A DNA stretch of 64,000 nt from Afipia sp. Lineage in GTDB: Bacteria; Pseudomonadota; Alphaproteobacteria; Rhizobiales; Xanthobacteraceae. The notes beneath the pieces are model-generated. The model saw only the letters and a list, made by a program, of their open reading frames with translations, did not search any database and had not been told where the DNA came from. This document shows, in pieces, positions 46,106 through 54,033 of the stretch. Where the stretch lies: assembly GCA_017308595.1 (NCBI GenBank), contig JAFKER010000008.1:211349-275348 (forward strand). The letters are read 5' to 3'. Within the stretch, counting starts at the first letter, position 1; each line of letters opens with the position of its first letter. The position numbers and the translations under genes are program-made.

Positions 46106-46654
46106 ATGTCCAACCACGCTGGCGATTTGCTCGTAGGTGCAGGCGGACGCGTAATCCTGATGGTTGCGGCCTTCATGATCGCGTGCGTGCCCCCGGCTCT
46201 GTCACAGCAGCCTCAGGCCGCGCCATCGCCGCAACAGCCAGCACAATCCCCCCAGCCCGCGCCGCCGCCTGCCGAGCGGAGCAATCCGGGGCTGGTCGAG
46301 GAAATCGGCAAGCTGCTGAAAGACTCCGCGTCCGGCCTGCGCTCGACGCTGCCGAGTCCCGGACAAGCACTCGATGGTCTTAACTCGAGTGCGAAGGATG
46401 CGACCGACAGTCTGAAGCGGATCGCGCCGCTGTCCGGGCAGACCATGGCAACCGGGCGCGCGCTTTGTCCGGCCGCGGCTAACGGCTCACCTGACTGCAA
46501 ACTTGCGGCAGAGCAGCTCTGCAAGGAGAAGGGCTATGGCGGAGGCAGCAGCGTCGATATTGAATCCACGCAGAAATGCTCGGCAAAAGCCTATTTTTCC
46601 GGCCAGAGCGCATGCCGGACGGAGAATTTCGTCACCCGGGCCGTATGCCAGTAA
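46106..46654 (+). CDS. Hypothetical exported protein with Pro/Gln-rich linker
   Basis: 182 residues from ATG 46106. A signal peptide (VILMVAAFMIACVPPALS) is followed by a Pro/Gln/Ala-rich linker (about 34-60), a helical segment (NPGLVEEIGKLLKDSASGLR) and a C-terminal part with five Cys (ALCPAAANGSPDCKL, EQLCKEKGYG, TQKCSAKA, SACRTEN, RAVCQ) likely forming disulfides. The final region recurs in proteins of this bacterial group as a small cysteine-rich module. Function unknown; periplasmic or surface. Confidence 0.7.
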   Translation: MSNHAGDLLVGAGGRVILMVAAFMIACVPPALSQQPQAAPSPQQPAQSPQPAPPPAERSNPGLVEEIGKLLKDSASGLRSTLPSPGQALDGLNSSAKDATDSLKRIAPLSGQTMATGRALCPAAANGSPDCKLAAEQLCKEKGYGGGSSVDIESTQKCSAKAYFSGQSACRTENFVTRAVCQ

Positions 46655-46770
46655 ACGTGTGCCAGTAGACACAAGCCTCTTTCAAGAAATACGTGTAGCC
46701 CCTAAGACCGTGGCGAGTGCTGCGGCCCTGTGCCTGCGCGTGTTTCATTCTGCGGAAGAGGATTTTTTCG

Positions 46771-47742
46771 ATGTCGATGCCTGCCTTGTTCAAAGGTCGC
46801 CTTTCGATTCCGGCGATCGGGTCGCCGCTGTTCATCGTGTCCGGACCGGATCTCGTCATCGCGCAGTGCAAGGCGGGAGTTGTTGGCTCGTTTCCCGCGT
46901 TGAACGCCCGGCCCGCCGCGCTGCTCGACGAATGGCTGCACCGGATCAAGGAAGAACTCGCTGCGCACGACAAGGCACATCCCGATCGGCTGTCCGCTCC
47001 GTTCGCCGTCAACCAGATTGTCCATAAGTCGAACAACCGTCTCGATCAGGATCTCGCGGTCTGTGAGAAGCACAAGGTGCCGATGGTGATCACGTCGCTC
47101 GGCGCGCGGGAGGAATTGAATCAGGCTGTGCATGCCTGGGGTGGCATCACTTTCCATGACGTTATCAACCAGAAGTTTGCACACAAGGCGGTCGAGAAGG
47201 GTGCCGACGGTCTTGTATTGGTGGCAGCCGGCGCTGGCGGTCATGCTGGTGCGATCTCGCCGTTCGCATTTGTTGCGGAGACGCGGCAGTGGTTCGATGG
47301 CCCGATAGCGCTGTCGGGCGCGATGGGCAATGGCCGCGCGATCCGCGCTGCGCGCGTACTCGGCGCCGATTTCGCCTATATTGGCTCGGCTTTTATCGCG
47401 ACCAATGAAGCCAACGCTCCGGAAAATTACAAGAACATGATCGCGGCATCATCCGCCGACGACATCGTCTATTCGAATTTGTTCACCGGCGTGCACGGCA
47501 ACTATCTCAAGCCGTCCATTGTCGCCGCGGGTATGGACCCGGACAATCTGCAGGTTTCCGATCCGTCGAAAATGAACTTCGGCACCGATGCCAATGGCGA
47601 GCGCAACAAGCCAAAGGCATGGAAGGAAATCTGGGGCAGCGGTCAGGGTATCGGAAGCGTCGACAAGGTGATGCCGGTCGCCGAACTGGTTGCGCGCTTC
47701 AAGAGCGAATACGAGGCGGCGGCAGACGCGCCGCTCCAGTAA
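46771..47742 (+). CDS. NAD(P)H-dependent flavin oxidoreductase / nitronate monooxygenase family
   Basis: 323 residues from ATG 46771 (ATG 46777 possible). TIM-barrel 2-nitropropane-dioxygenase family: LSIPAIGSPLFIVSGPDLVI, VVGSFPALNARP, VEKGADGLVLVAAGAGGHAG (FMN-phosphate loop, about 145-164), and VLGADFAYIGSAFIATNEA. Oxidises alkyl nitronates or reduces other substrates with FMN; class II members lack the catalytic His, and the true substrate here is unclear. Lies 17 bases before the thioesterase-like gene, probably one transcript. Confidence 0.9.
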   Translation: MSMPALFKGRLSIPAIGSPLFIVSGPDLVIAQCKAGVVGSFPALNARPAALLDEWLHRIKEELAAHDKAHPDRLSAPFAVNQIVHKSNNRLDQDLAVCEKHKVPMVITSLGAREELNQAVHAWGGITFHDVINQKFAHKAVEKGADGLVLVAAGAGGHAGAISPFAFVAETRQWFDGPIALSGAMGNGRAIRAARVLGADFAYIGSAFIATNEANAPENYKNMIAASSADDIVYSNLFTGVHGNYLKPSIVAAGMDPDNLQVSDPSKMNFGTDANGERNKPKAWKEIWGSGQGIGSVDKVMPVAELVARFKSEYEAAADAPLQ

Positions 47743-47759
47743 GGAGCCCGTGCCGAATT

Positions 47760-48533
47760 ATGGAAGCGGTCTTTCGCGTTGAAGGCAATCGTGTGATGAC
47801 CAGCGAGCATGCTGCGGGTCCCTGGGATCCGAGCATGCAGCATGGCGGTGCGCCTTCGTCACTCATGGTGTGGGCCGCTGAACGCATTCCGACAGCGCAA
47901 CCGATGCATGTCGCGCGGCTGACCGTCGATCTGATGCGTCCGGTGCCGGTGGCGCCGCTCACCATCGACACCGAAGTGCTGCGCGAGGGGCGGAAGATTC
48001 AACTCTGCATGATCCGTCTTCTCGCAGAGAGTGTCGAGGTCGCGCGCGCCACCGTTCTCAAGATCAGGACGCAGGCGAACGTATTTCCTCACAAGACCGT
48101 CGGCGAAGCACCTCTCGATCTGCCACTGCCTGAGGTCGGCGCAGTCGATGAAGCGGGGAATTCCAGCAAGTTTATTCAGGGTCTGACGCTGCGCGCCGTG
48201 CGCGGCGGTTTTCTCCAGCCCGGTCCCGGCGCGGTCTGGTTTCGCGCCAACCGCCCCATGGTCGAAGGTGCCGCGACCTCGCAGGCCATGCGGGCGGCCC
48301 TCGCCGCGGATTGCTCCAATGGCGTTTCCTCCGAACTGGACTTCAAGGTGTGGAGTTTCATCAATGCCGACCTGACGGTGACATTTGCGCGCGAGCCAAT
48401 CGGGGAGTGGATCTTGCTGAACTCGAAGATGACGCTGGGCGCGGATGGTGCCGGGCTTGCCATCTCTCGCCTCGCAGACGCTTACGGATATTTCGGCGAA
48501 GCGATCCAGTGTCTCGTGGTCGAGCCGCGTTAA
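47760..48533 (+). CDS. Acyl-CoA thioesterase-like protein (double hotdog)
   Basis: 257 residues from ATG 47760. It has the TesB/acyl-CoA thioesterase-like layout of two hotdog folds: GPWDPSMQHGGAPSSLMVWA (first, with the Gly-Gly helix start), LTVDLMRPVPVAPLTIDTEV, then a second with VWSFINADLTVTFAREPIGE and WILLNSKMTLGADGAGLAIS. Probably hydrolyses or binds acyl-CoAs. Linked to the flavin oxidoreductase upstream. The longer frame starting inside that gene was excluded. Confidence 0.85.
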   Translation: MEAVFRVEGNRVMTSEHAAGPWDPSMQHGGAPSSLMVWAAERIPTAQPMHVARLTVDLMRPVPVAPLTIDTEVLREGRKIQLCMIRLLAESVEVARATVLKIRTQANVFPHKTVGEAPLDLPLPEVGAVDEAGNSSKFIQGLTLRAVRGGFLQPGPGAVWFRANRPMVEGAATSQAMRAALAADCSNGVSSELDFKVWSFINADLTVTFAREPIGEWILLNSKMTLGADGAGLAISRLADAYGYFGEAIQCLVVEPR

Positions 48534-48546
48534 GTGGAGCCGGCGA

Positions 48547-48816
48547 ATGAGATGGCGGATTGCCTTTTCACTGACGGTTGCGCTGCTTGGCCTGCCGCTC
48601 GCGGCACAAGGCGCCTTCGCCACCGGCAATCTCGACTGCGCGATCGATGACAAGCAGGTGAACTTTGAACTGTTCGCCCTGACCGGCGGCGCGGGAGGAA
48701 TCGGTTAGGTCAATCAGGGATCGATCGCAATCACGGTCGGTGACGGCAAGAGGCTGCGGTCGGTGCTGCAGTCCGGAGAAGAAAAGCAGTTCAAGGGCAA
48801 GGTGAAGTGCGGCTGA
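48547..48816 (+). pseudogene. Small exported protein interrupted by an in-frame stop
   Basis: ATG 48547 starts a protein with a clear signal peptide (IAFSLTVALLGLPLAAQGAFA) and a mature start TGNLDCAIDDKQVNFELFA. A TAG at 48706-48708 stops it after 53 residues; the same frame then continues VNQGSIAITVGDGKRLRSVL and ends KGKVKCG with TGA 48814-48816. The two cysteines (DCAID and VKCG) look like a disulfide pair from one original protein. So this is either a pseudogene with one nonsense mutation (and perhaps an internal deletion) or a sequencing artefact. Not recognised as a known family. Confidence 0.6.
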
Positions 48817-48838
48817 ATCGCAGCTTCCTCTGCGACGC

Positions 48839-49228
48839 CTAGTCGGCCACCTTGGTAAGGACCGCCTTGAACGCGAGGCCTGGAAATTCCGCGGCAGTCC
48901 CCTCACAGATCGCAAATTCGCCCCTGACGGTCCCGTTGAAACTGATCCGGACCTCGTCGTGCCCGAACACGGAGGGATGATCCGAATCCCGTGTATGCCG
49001 GAGGCTTGATATGGACCCGGTAAACGACTGACCGTTCTGGGTGTAAGAGCCGACATAGGCGAAGGCTGAACTTCCGCCGCGAAGTTTTCCATTCTCCGCA
49101 TGGATCACACCCAGCGCCTTCCCGCGGGGCGTTTCGAACTCAACTTTGTATAAACCTTGAAGCAATGCAGTGTTTGCGCCTGCGGCGGTTGAACCACTTG
49201 CGGTTGTTGCGTGGGCCTGATGGGGCAT
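48839..49228 (-). CDS. GrlR-like (negative regulator) family protein
   Basis: 129 residues. After a 22-residue Ala/Thr-rich N-terminus, the body LLQGLYKVEFETPRGKALGV, GKLRGGSSAFAYVGSYTQNG and DEVRISFNGTVRGEFAICEG matches the eight-stranded lipocalin-like GrlR fold known from the type III secretion regulator of attaching-effacing E. coli, here as a stand-alone gene with no secretion system in view. The family in alphaproteobacteria has no assigned role. No terminator seen. This is the last ordinary core-like gene before the mobile relics and island. Confidence 0.8.
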   Translation of the reverse strand: MPHQAHATTASGSTAAGANTALLQGLYKVEFETPRGKALGVIHAENGKLRGGSSAFAYVGSYTQNGQSFTGSISSLRHTRDSDHPSVFGHDEVRISFNGTVRGEFAICEGTAAEFPGLAFKAVLTKVAD

Positions 49229-49554
49229 TGGTTGTCATTCCAGAATTACTTGAGACCGGGGAAGCTGTCTCTGACGTACGTCGACGAGCGCGTATTCGAA
49301 ATAGAATCAGGCGATAATGCCGTCATCGAAGATGACTCGCCAATGGTTCGGTCTTGTAGTTTGGCCGTCATAGACAAAGACTTGGTGCCCCTGACCGTCA
49401 TCGCGTCTGCCTCGTATCATGCTGATTTCATGATCATTTTTGACATGAAAAAATATGACACCAACGGCCATACCCACATTCTTTCTGAATGTGGGGAGAC
49501 ACTTATGGACGGCCTTTTAGCCGGTCTGCGCCGATCCTCCAATCGAACAAAAGT
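49229..49554. other. Island left flank without a supported gene
   Basis: The stretch is more AT-rich than the preceding 49 kb. One plus-strand frame (49211-49576, 121 codons) is open, but it overlaps the start of the GrlR-like gene and the 3' end of the Rep-like relic, has no ribosome binding site and no family resemblance. A small hairpin, cccacattc / gaatgtggg, lies near 49477-49498 without a T-run. Probably decayed mobile-element sequence. Confidence 0.4.
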
Positions 49555-49866
49555 TTACCGGGGCAACAGTTCGTAACAGTCGTTACGGTGTTGTGAGCCG
49601 ATGAGTTCTGCACCCTTGCCGCAGTACTGAATCATCGTCTCAAGCGAGCCTTTGCCTGGATCGTACGGCTCGACTTTCACTTCACCGAAACGACGAAGCT
49701 GATGTGCTGAACCAGCGACCTGCGGAGGGCTTGTCCCTCTGGACGAAGTGCGACGACAGCATGAACGTGAAGCAAACCGAACTTCAATAACTCGCTCGCT
49801 TCACGGGCCGACATCGTTCCCTTTGAGCCTGGAAAGTCGACGTACGAAATACTCAACGGCTGCCGA
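49555..49866 (-). pseudogene. Relic of a Rep/HUH-endonuclease-like gene (frameshifted, truncated)
   Basis: On the minus strand two frames together give one plausible protein. The upstream piece (about 49866 to 49700) reads KFGLLHVHAVVALRPEG, with a His-x-His motif on a hydrophobic strand as in HUH nucleases. The downstream piece in a shifted frame reads AGSAHQLRRFGEVKVEPYDP, then GKGSLETMIQYCGKGAEL and ends ELLPR with TAA 49557-49555. The 'VEPYDPGKGS..T.IQYCGK' strand-helix resembles the last conserved block of rolling-circle Rep proteins (VxPYDPxxGA..YLxKYxxK). The shift lies near 49700-49740, and the 5' part is missing where the recombinase relic begins. Confidence 0.45.
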
Positions 49867-50430
49867 TAACGCTTTCGGATATGCGCGGGTGTCAACGATT
49901 GACCAGACTCCCGATCTGCAACTTGATGCGCTGCGCTCGGCAGGGGTTTCAAGAATTTTCGTTGAGACTGCATCTGGTGCGAAGGCCGATCGCCCAGAGC
50001 TTAAAGTTGCGTTGGATTACGTCCGTCCGGGGGACGCACTTGTTGTCTGGAAACTTGATCGGCTTGCAAGATCAATCACCCAGTTGATTTCAACTGTAGA
50101 ATTGCTGGACTGAAACGATTGCGGATTTCGATCTTTGACCGAAGCAATCGACGCAACGACTCCCATAGGGCGTCTATTACTCCATATCTTTAGTGCGTTG
50201 ACTAAATTCAGGCGGAGCGTCATCCGGAAAAGGGCGGCAGCGGGACTTGTTGCTGCAAAGATTCGGGGGCAGATAGGCGGACGGCCCAGGGCGATGTCGG
50301 AGCAAGACATTGCCGCTGCGAAGGCGCTTATTCGCGATGGCAATCTCACGATAAACAGGTTGCGGATCGAATGGGCGTCTCCGATGCGACGCTTTACAAG
50401 TATGTCCCACACCCGAGGACGATAGCTTAG
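49862..50430 (+). pseudogene. Serine recombinase (Tn3-resolvase/Pin family), broken by a stop and a frameshift
   Basis: The catalytic domain begins FGYARVSTIDQTPDLQLDAL (Ser in ARVS is the nucleophile) and continues VWKLDRLARSITQLISTVEL to a TGA at 50111-50113. The same frame resumes GFRSLTEAIDATTPIGRLLL, FRRSVIRKRAAAGLVAAKIR and GQIGGRPRAMSEQDIAAAKA. A frameshift near 50355 then moves the helix-turn-helix to another frame: QVADRMGVSDATLYKYVPHP, ending at TAG 50428-50430. There is also no start codon close to the FGYARVS. So at least three lesions: lost start, nonsense, frameshift. It marks old transposon or phage activity at the island edge. Confidence 0.85.
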
Positions 50431-50612
50431 AGGACAAACTAGCGTATATGTTTGGCGGATTGGTAGACGCGTAGTCCAAAAGTCTGGCTTTGCTATTTGC
50501 CTTCCGCAAACTTGCTGCATTCGCTAGGCGTCGATATTGTTATCGTCGGAAACATATAAATGAAAAAAGCTGAGACTTTACTAGCAAGATTGTTGCAACT
50601 GGACGTGTTCGG

Positions 50613-51533
50613 ATGCGTGGGCTAATTCTCCGAATTCGTCGTCTGGCCGGCCGCCTTTTACGTTGGGCGGTAGGATCGAAGATGTTCACTTACGAGCAGT
50701 ATCAGCCACGCCCGCTGCGTCTTCCTTCTGAAGGTGTCAGTTCGTGGTCTCAGACTGACGGTCCTTCATTTGCGATCGTCACGCCGTCGTTCGGGCAAGG
50801 AAAATTTTTGCGCCGTACGATAGACAGTGTTCTCAATCAGAATTATCCGCATCTTAGTTATACGGTTCAGGATGGTGGTTCTAGCGACGAGACCCTTGAG
50901 ATACTAAAGGCATACGGAGCCCAATTAGATTGGCGGTCGGTACCAGATCGTGGGCAAGCTCACGCGATAAATTTGGGTTTCCAGCGCGTGTCGGGAGATT
51001 TGATGGGCTGGGTCAATAGTGACGATATGCTCACGCCCGGGACGTTACATTACGTAGCTGATGCCTTTTCAAGCCACCCTGAAATAGATGTATTTTACGG
51101 CAATCGCATCTATGTCGATGCGATTGATCGAGAGATCGGCCGTTGCATCCTCCCGCAGCATCATGACGAAACGCTGAGATGGATGGATTTTGTGCCGCAA
51201 GAGACAATGTTTTGGCGGAGAAGAGTCTGGGAGCAAGTCGGGCCGCTGAATGAAAGTTTTCGGTTCGCCCTTGATTGGGATTTCTTATTGCGCGCGAGGT
51301 CCAAAGGATTTCGCATGAAACGATTGTCCCGGTTTCTGGGATGCTTTCGCGTGCACGATGAGCAAAAAAATGTGCTCCTCAAAGATATTGGCGATGAGGA
51401 AATGAAGATGTTGCGCGAACGAGAGTTTGGTGCAGTACCCTCGCTTACCGAGATTCGTCGGGGAGTTTTTGGTTATACGCTACGGCATGGTTTTCTTCAT
51501 CGTGCTTATGTCGCTGGTCTCTATCGTGTTTAG
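50613..51533 (+). CDS. Family 2 glycosyltransferase
   Basis: 306 residues. A GT-A domain begins after a 50-residue N-terminal extension: SFAIVTPSFGQGKFLRRTID, VLNQNYPHLSYTVQDGGSSD (nucleotide-binding D), and the metal site MGWVNSDDML (about 131-140), followed by FVPQETMFWRRRVWEQVGPL, which is the acceptor-side block of GT2 enzymes. Cytoplasmic face of the membrane. First intact gene of the AT-richer island; its 3' end overlaps the next gene by 47 bases. Donor and acceptor unknown. Confidence 0.88.
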   Translation: MRGLILRIRRLAGRLLRWAVGSKMFTYEQYQPRPLRLPSEGVSSWSQTDGPSFAIVTPSFGQGKFLRRTIDSVLNQNYPHLSYTVQDGGSSDETLEILKAYGAQLDWRSVPDRGQAHAINLGFQRVSGDLMGWVNSDDMLTPGTLHYVADAFSSHPEIDVFYGNRIYVDAIDREIGRCILPQHHDETLRWMDFVPQETMFWRRRVWEQVGPLNESFRFALDWDFLLRARSKGFRMKRLSRFLGCFRVHDEQKNVLLKDIGDEEMKMLREREFGAVPSLTEIRRGVFGYTLRHGFLHRAYVAGLYRV

Positions 51534-52380
51534 TGCTGGCCACAATGGATCTCGCGCGCTTGTTACGCTGGCAATAGGTGATCGTTACCGCGACATGTTC
51601 GAACGACATTGCCGATCCAATTGGTCGGCTTATGCGGAGCGCCACGGATGTGATTTGATCGTCATCGATACTCCGATAGATCGAACTGAGAGAGCTTTTG
51701 CTCGATCGTTACATTGGCAAAAATGCTTGATTCTGGAGCACGAGCAAGTTGAAAATTATCGGCAAGTGGCGTGGGTAGACGGCGACATCGTTATCAATCC
51801 ATCCGCCCCTTCAATATTTGACAATGTTGATGATACCAAAATTGGTGCCGTAGATGAATTTGGATCTCCGGACCCTGCGACGTACCGACGTTCGCTTGCG
51901 TCGCTGTATTTGCGGTTTCAAAGAACAGGGGTTCCGTTTGTCCGAAACCTCACTCCCGAAGAATTTTACCGGAATCGAGGGCTTCCAGAGCATCGGGAAG
52001 TGGTGCAAACAGGCGTGCTCGTTTGTTCACCCCAGTATCATCGTGAAGTATTGCGTAAGGTCTACGAGTGCTACGAAGAAAATGCCATGGCAGCTTCAAA
52101 TGCCGAAATGGCGGCTTTGTCGCACGAAATACTCAGTCGCAATCTAATAACTTGGATAGACCCCAGATTTAATTATCAAGTTTTGATAGGCGCAGAACAA
52201 AATCGGATAGAGAATGTGACAACGTTGCGGACGTTTCGCGACCCCGCTGCAGTTGGCTCGATTATTCCGATTTTAAAGCAACTTCTTGATCGCGCATATT
52301 TCCTTCATTTCGCCGGATGCCAAGCCTTGATGAGTTATTTAGAGTGGCCTAGCTCTCAATCTGATCTTTCAGTGCCTTAG
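51487..52380 (+). CDS. Putative glycosyltransferase with a DxD motif
   Basis: 297 residues from ATG 51487, overlapping the previous gene; ATG 51508 would avoid part of that overlap. ALVTLAIGDRYRDMFERHCR at the start, then WQKCLILEHE and QVAWVDGDIVINPSAPSIFD, where DGD is a metal/UDP-sugar-binding DxD-like motif on a hydrophobic strand. QTGVLVCSPQYHREVLRKVY is the kind of acceptor loop seen in galactosyltransferase/GT34-like enzymes. The family assignment is tentative. The 3' end overlaps the convergent gene at 52369 by 12 bases. Confidence 0.65.
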   Translation: MVFFIVLMSLVSIVFSAGHNGSRALVTLAIGDRYRDMFERHCRSNWSAYAERHGCDLIVIDTPIDRTERAFARSLHWQKCLILEHEQVENYRQVAWVDGDIVINPSAPSIFDNVDDTKIGAVDEFGSPDPATYRRSLASLYLRFQRTGVPFVRNLTPEEFYRNRGLPEHREVVQTGVLVCSPQYHREVLRKVYECYEENAMAASNAEMAALSHEILSRNLITWIDPRFNYQVLIGAEQNRIENVTTLRTFRDPAAVGSIIPILKQLLDRAYFLHFAGCQALMSYLEWPSSQSDLSVP

Positions 52381-53289
52381 GCGCGAGAGCCTCTCGGCAA
52401 TTTCCAATCGTTTTTTTGCTGTTCCACTAAATGCGATTTGTTCGGTCCAAGCGTCGCAATCAACATTTCGTTCGATACCGAAGGGATGATTTAGAGGAAA
52501 GTTGATTTCCCTGGCGGGGATATTTGCAAAGATTGATTTTATCTCAAGTGTGTGGGTTGCTTCTTTTCCAAATCCGATATTCTCGACCATGTTTTGCGAT
52601 GGCTGGACTGCCAGCAGATTTGATCGCCAACAAGAGAAAACCAGGGAATAGTCCCAGGTATCGAGTCCGGACTTCACCCGGTCGAATATTCGCGTCCAAT
52701 AGGCCGTAGCGAGCGGATCGGCTAATAGTTCGGACAGCCACGTCGCGTCGCGATCGCGGTTCCATGAAGTCAGATCTGCGTCGTATATATCCCAGGTACG
52801 TCGCCAGCAGGCCCAGCCCCATAGAAGCGGATAGCGTGAAAAAAAGTAACTCTCGGCGAGCTTGTCCCGGCCGAACTGAAAGTTAGCGCCGCCGATCAGG
52901 CCGATCCGTTTGTCGTCACGATACTTTTGCAGAAGCTCTTCGCAAAACGGAAAGAAACTCGAGCTTGGGATGCAGTCATCCTCCAGGATGATGGCTTGCT
53001 CCACCAAATCGAAAGACCAGGAAAGACCTGTTTGAATGCGCTTTCTGCAACCAAGGTTGACTGGCGAAACATTGAAATCGACTTTTGCGTCCCAATCGAC
53101 GCCATCGATGATCTGCAAAACCTCTTTGCAGAGGCGGCTATCGGTAGCGTCGTCTTTCTTTGGGCCGTCCGCAATCACGAGAACATGGCGAGGTTTCGCC
53201 ACCTTCAACGCATCGAGGACGCGTTGCGTCTTCTCTGGCCGATTGTATACGCACAACACCACGGGGGTTACGACGGCTTGCTGCGTCAT
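52369..53289 (-). CDS. Glycosyltransferase-like protein (HlpA-like GT2)
   Basis: 306 residues. GT-A-like start VVTPVVLCVYNRPEKTQRVL, RHVLVIADGPKKDDATDSRL, VNLGCRKRIQTGLSWSFDLV and the acidic metal site AIILEDDCIPSSSFFPFCEE, as in the family once labelled 'hemolytic protein HlpA-like', now regarded as sugar transferases. WGWACWRRTWDIYDADLTSW is a conserved aromatic block of the family. Last gene of the seven-gene minus-strand operon; its start overlaps the upstream gene by ATGA. Confidence 0.8.
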   Translation of the reverse strand: MTQQAVVTPVVLCVYNRPEKTQRVLDALKVAKPRHVLVIADGPKKDDATDSRLCKEVLQIIDGVDWDAKVDFNVSPVNLGCRKRIQTGLSWSFDLVEQAIILEDDCIPSSSFFPFCEELLQKYRDDKRIGLIGGANFQFGRDKLAESYFFSRYPLLWGWACWRRTWDIYDADLTSWNRDRDATWLSELLADPLATAYWTRIFDRVKSGLDTWDYSLVFSCWRSNLLAVQPSQNMVENIGFGKEATHTLEIKSIFANIPAREINFPLNHPFGIERNVDCDAWTEQIAFSGTAKKRLEIAERLSRLRH

Positions 53290-53957
53290 GCTTGCTCGCC
53301 GCGTCGGCGCCGAACAATGGTATTCAGAATTCCCAAGTAATCGCGTATAGGCGTTTCTGCGACTTTACCTAGATTATGCTGGTGAATCCTTCTCTTGAGA
53401 ACAACCTCAGGAATTGCTCCAGTTTTGATGTTCTGATCGATGGCGCGAGCCCACCATTCGATCACTTCGCCGACGCGCCATTCTGAAGAATATGGGCCCA
53501 CACGCCAGAATGTCTCCCGTGTCATTAGCATAAGACCCGGGAGATTCGCGGGGGTCGCCTCTGTGTGTTGGACAATCTGGCCGGAATCGGAGGTTGAAAA
53601 CTGAATCATCTGACCAGAAACGATCTCTATCTCTGGGTTTTCAGCCAGGAATGCCAACTGGAGTTCCAGCTTTTTATGCGACCACAGATCGTCCGCGTCG
53701 AGAAACGCTATGTATTTTTGCGAAGCTATATCCGCCCCGCGATTTCTCGCAGTTGCTTGTCCGAGAGGGGGCTGTTTCTCATAGATGACGCGGGAAAAGC
53801 GCTTCACTATTGAGGCCGTGTCATCTTCCGATCCGTCATCAATAACAATCACTTCTGTTGGAGCTAGTGACTGCTCGTAGACACTCTTCAGGGCGTCTTC
53901 GATAAATGCCGCCCCATTTCGAACCGGGATGATGGTTGATACCTCAGCGGTAGGCAT
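53286..53957 (-). CDS. Family 2 glycosyltransferase
   Basis: 223 residues from ATG 53957 (an ATG five codons earlier at 53972 is possible). Compact GT2: VSTIIPVRNGAAFIEDALKS, EVIVIDDGSEDDTASIVKRF, NRGADIASQKYIAFLDADDL with the D-A-D-D metal site, and RETFWRVGPYSSEWRVGEVI-type acceptor block. Short for the family but complete in its catalytic part. Resembles the other GT2 of this operon (55706-56404), so the two may be paralogues adding successive sugars. Confidence 0.88.
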   Translation of the reverse strand: MPTAEVSTIIPVRNGAAFIEDALKSVYEQSLAPTEVIVIDDGSEDDTASIVKRFSRVIYEKQPPLGQATARNRGADIASQKYIAFLDADDLWSHKKLELQLAFLAENPEIEIVSGQMIQFSTSDSGQIVQHTEATPANLPGLMLMTRETFWRVGPYSSEWRVGEVIEWWARAIDQNIKTGAIPEVVLKRRIHQHNLGKVAETPIRDYLGILNTIVRRRRGEQA

Positions 53958-54033
53958 GTGTGGGCCTCTCATCGGATATGTAAGACAATATTAGCAAGAT
54001 TCTATTCGATGTGACGGCTCCGGCCGTTAATTT

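Noticed and set aside
49211-49576. 121-codon plus-strand frame as a possible gene
   Set aside because: It overlaps the GrlR-like start and the Rep-like relic, lacks a ribosome binding site and shows no recognisable features.
50017-50520. Minus-strand frame of 167 codons opposite the recombinase relic
   Set aside because: Antisense to a clear recombinase sequence and without any motif.
50560-50625. 21-codon frame (MKKAETLLARLLQLDVFGC...) just before the first glycosyltransferase
   Set aside because: Overlaps the glycosyltransferase start in another frame; it could be a leader, but nothing supports translation or regulation.
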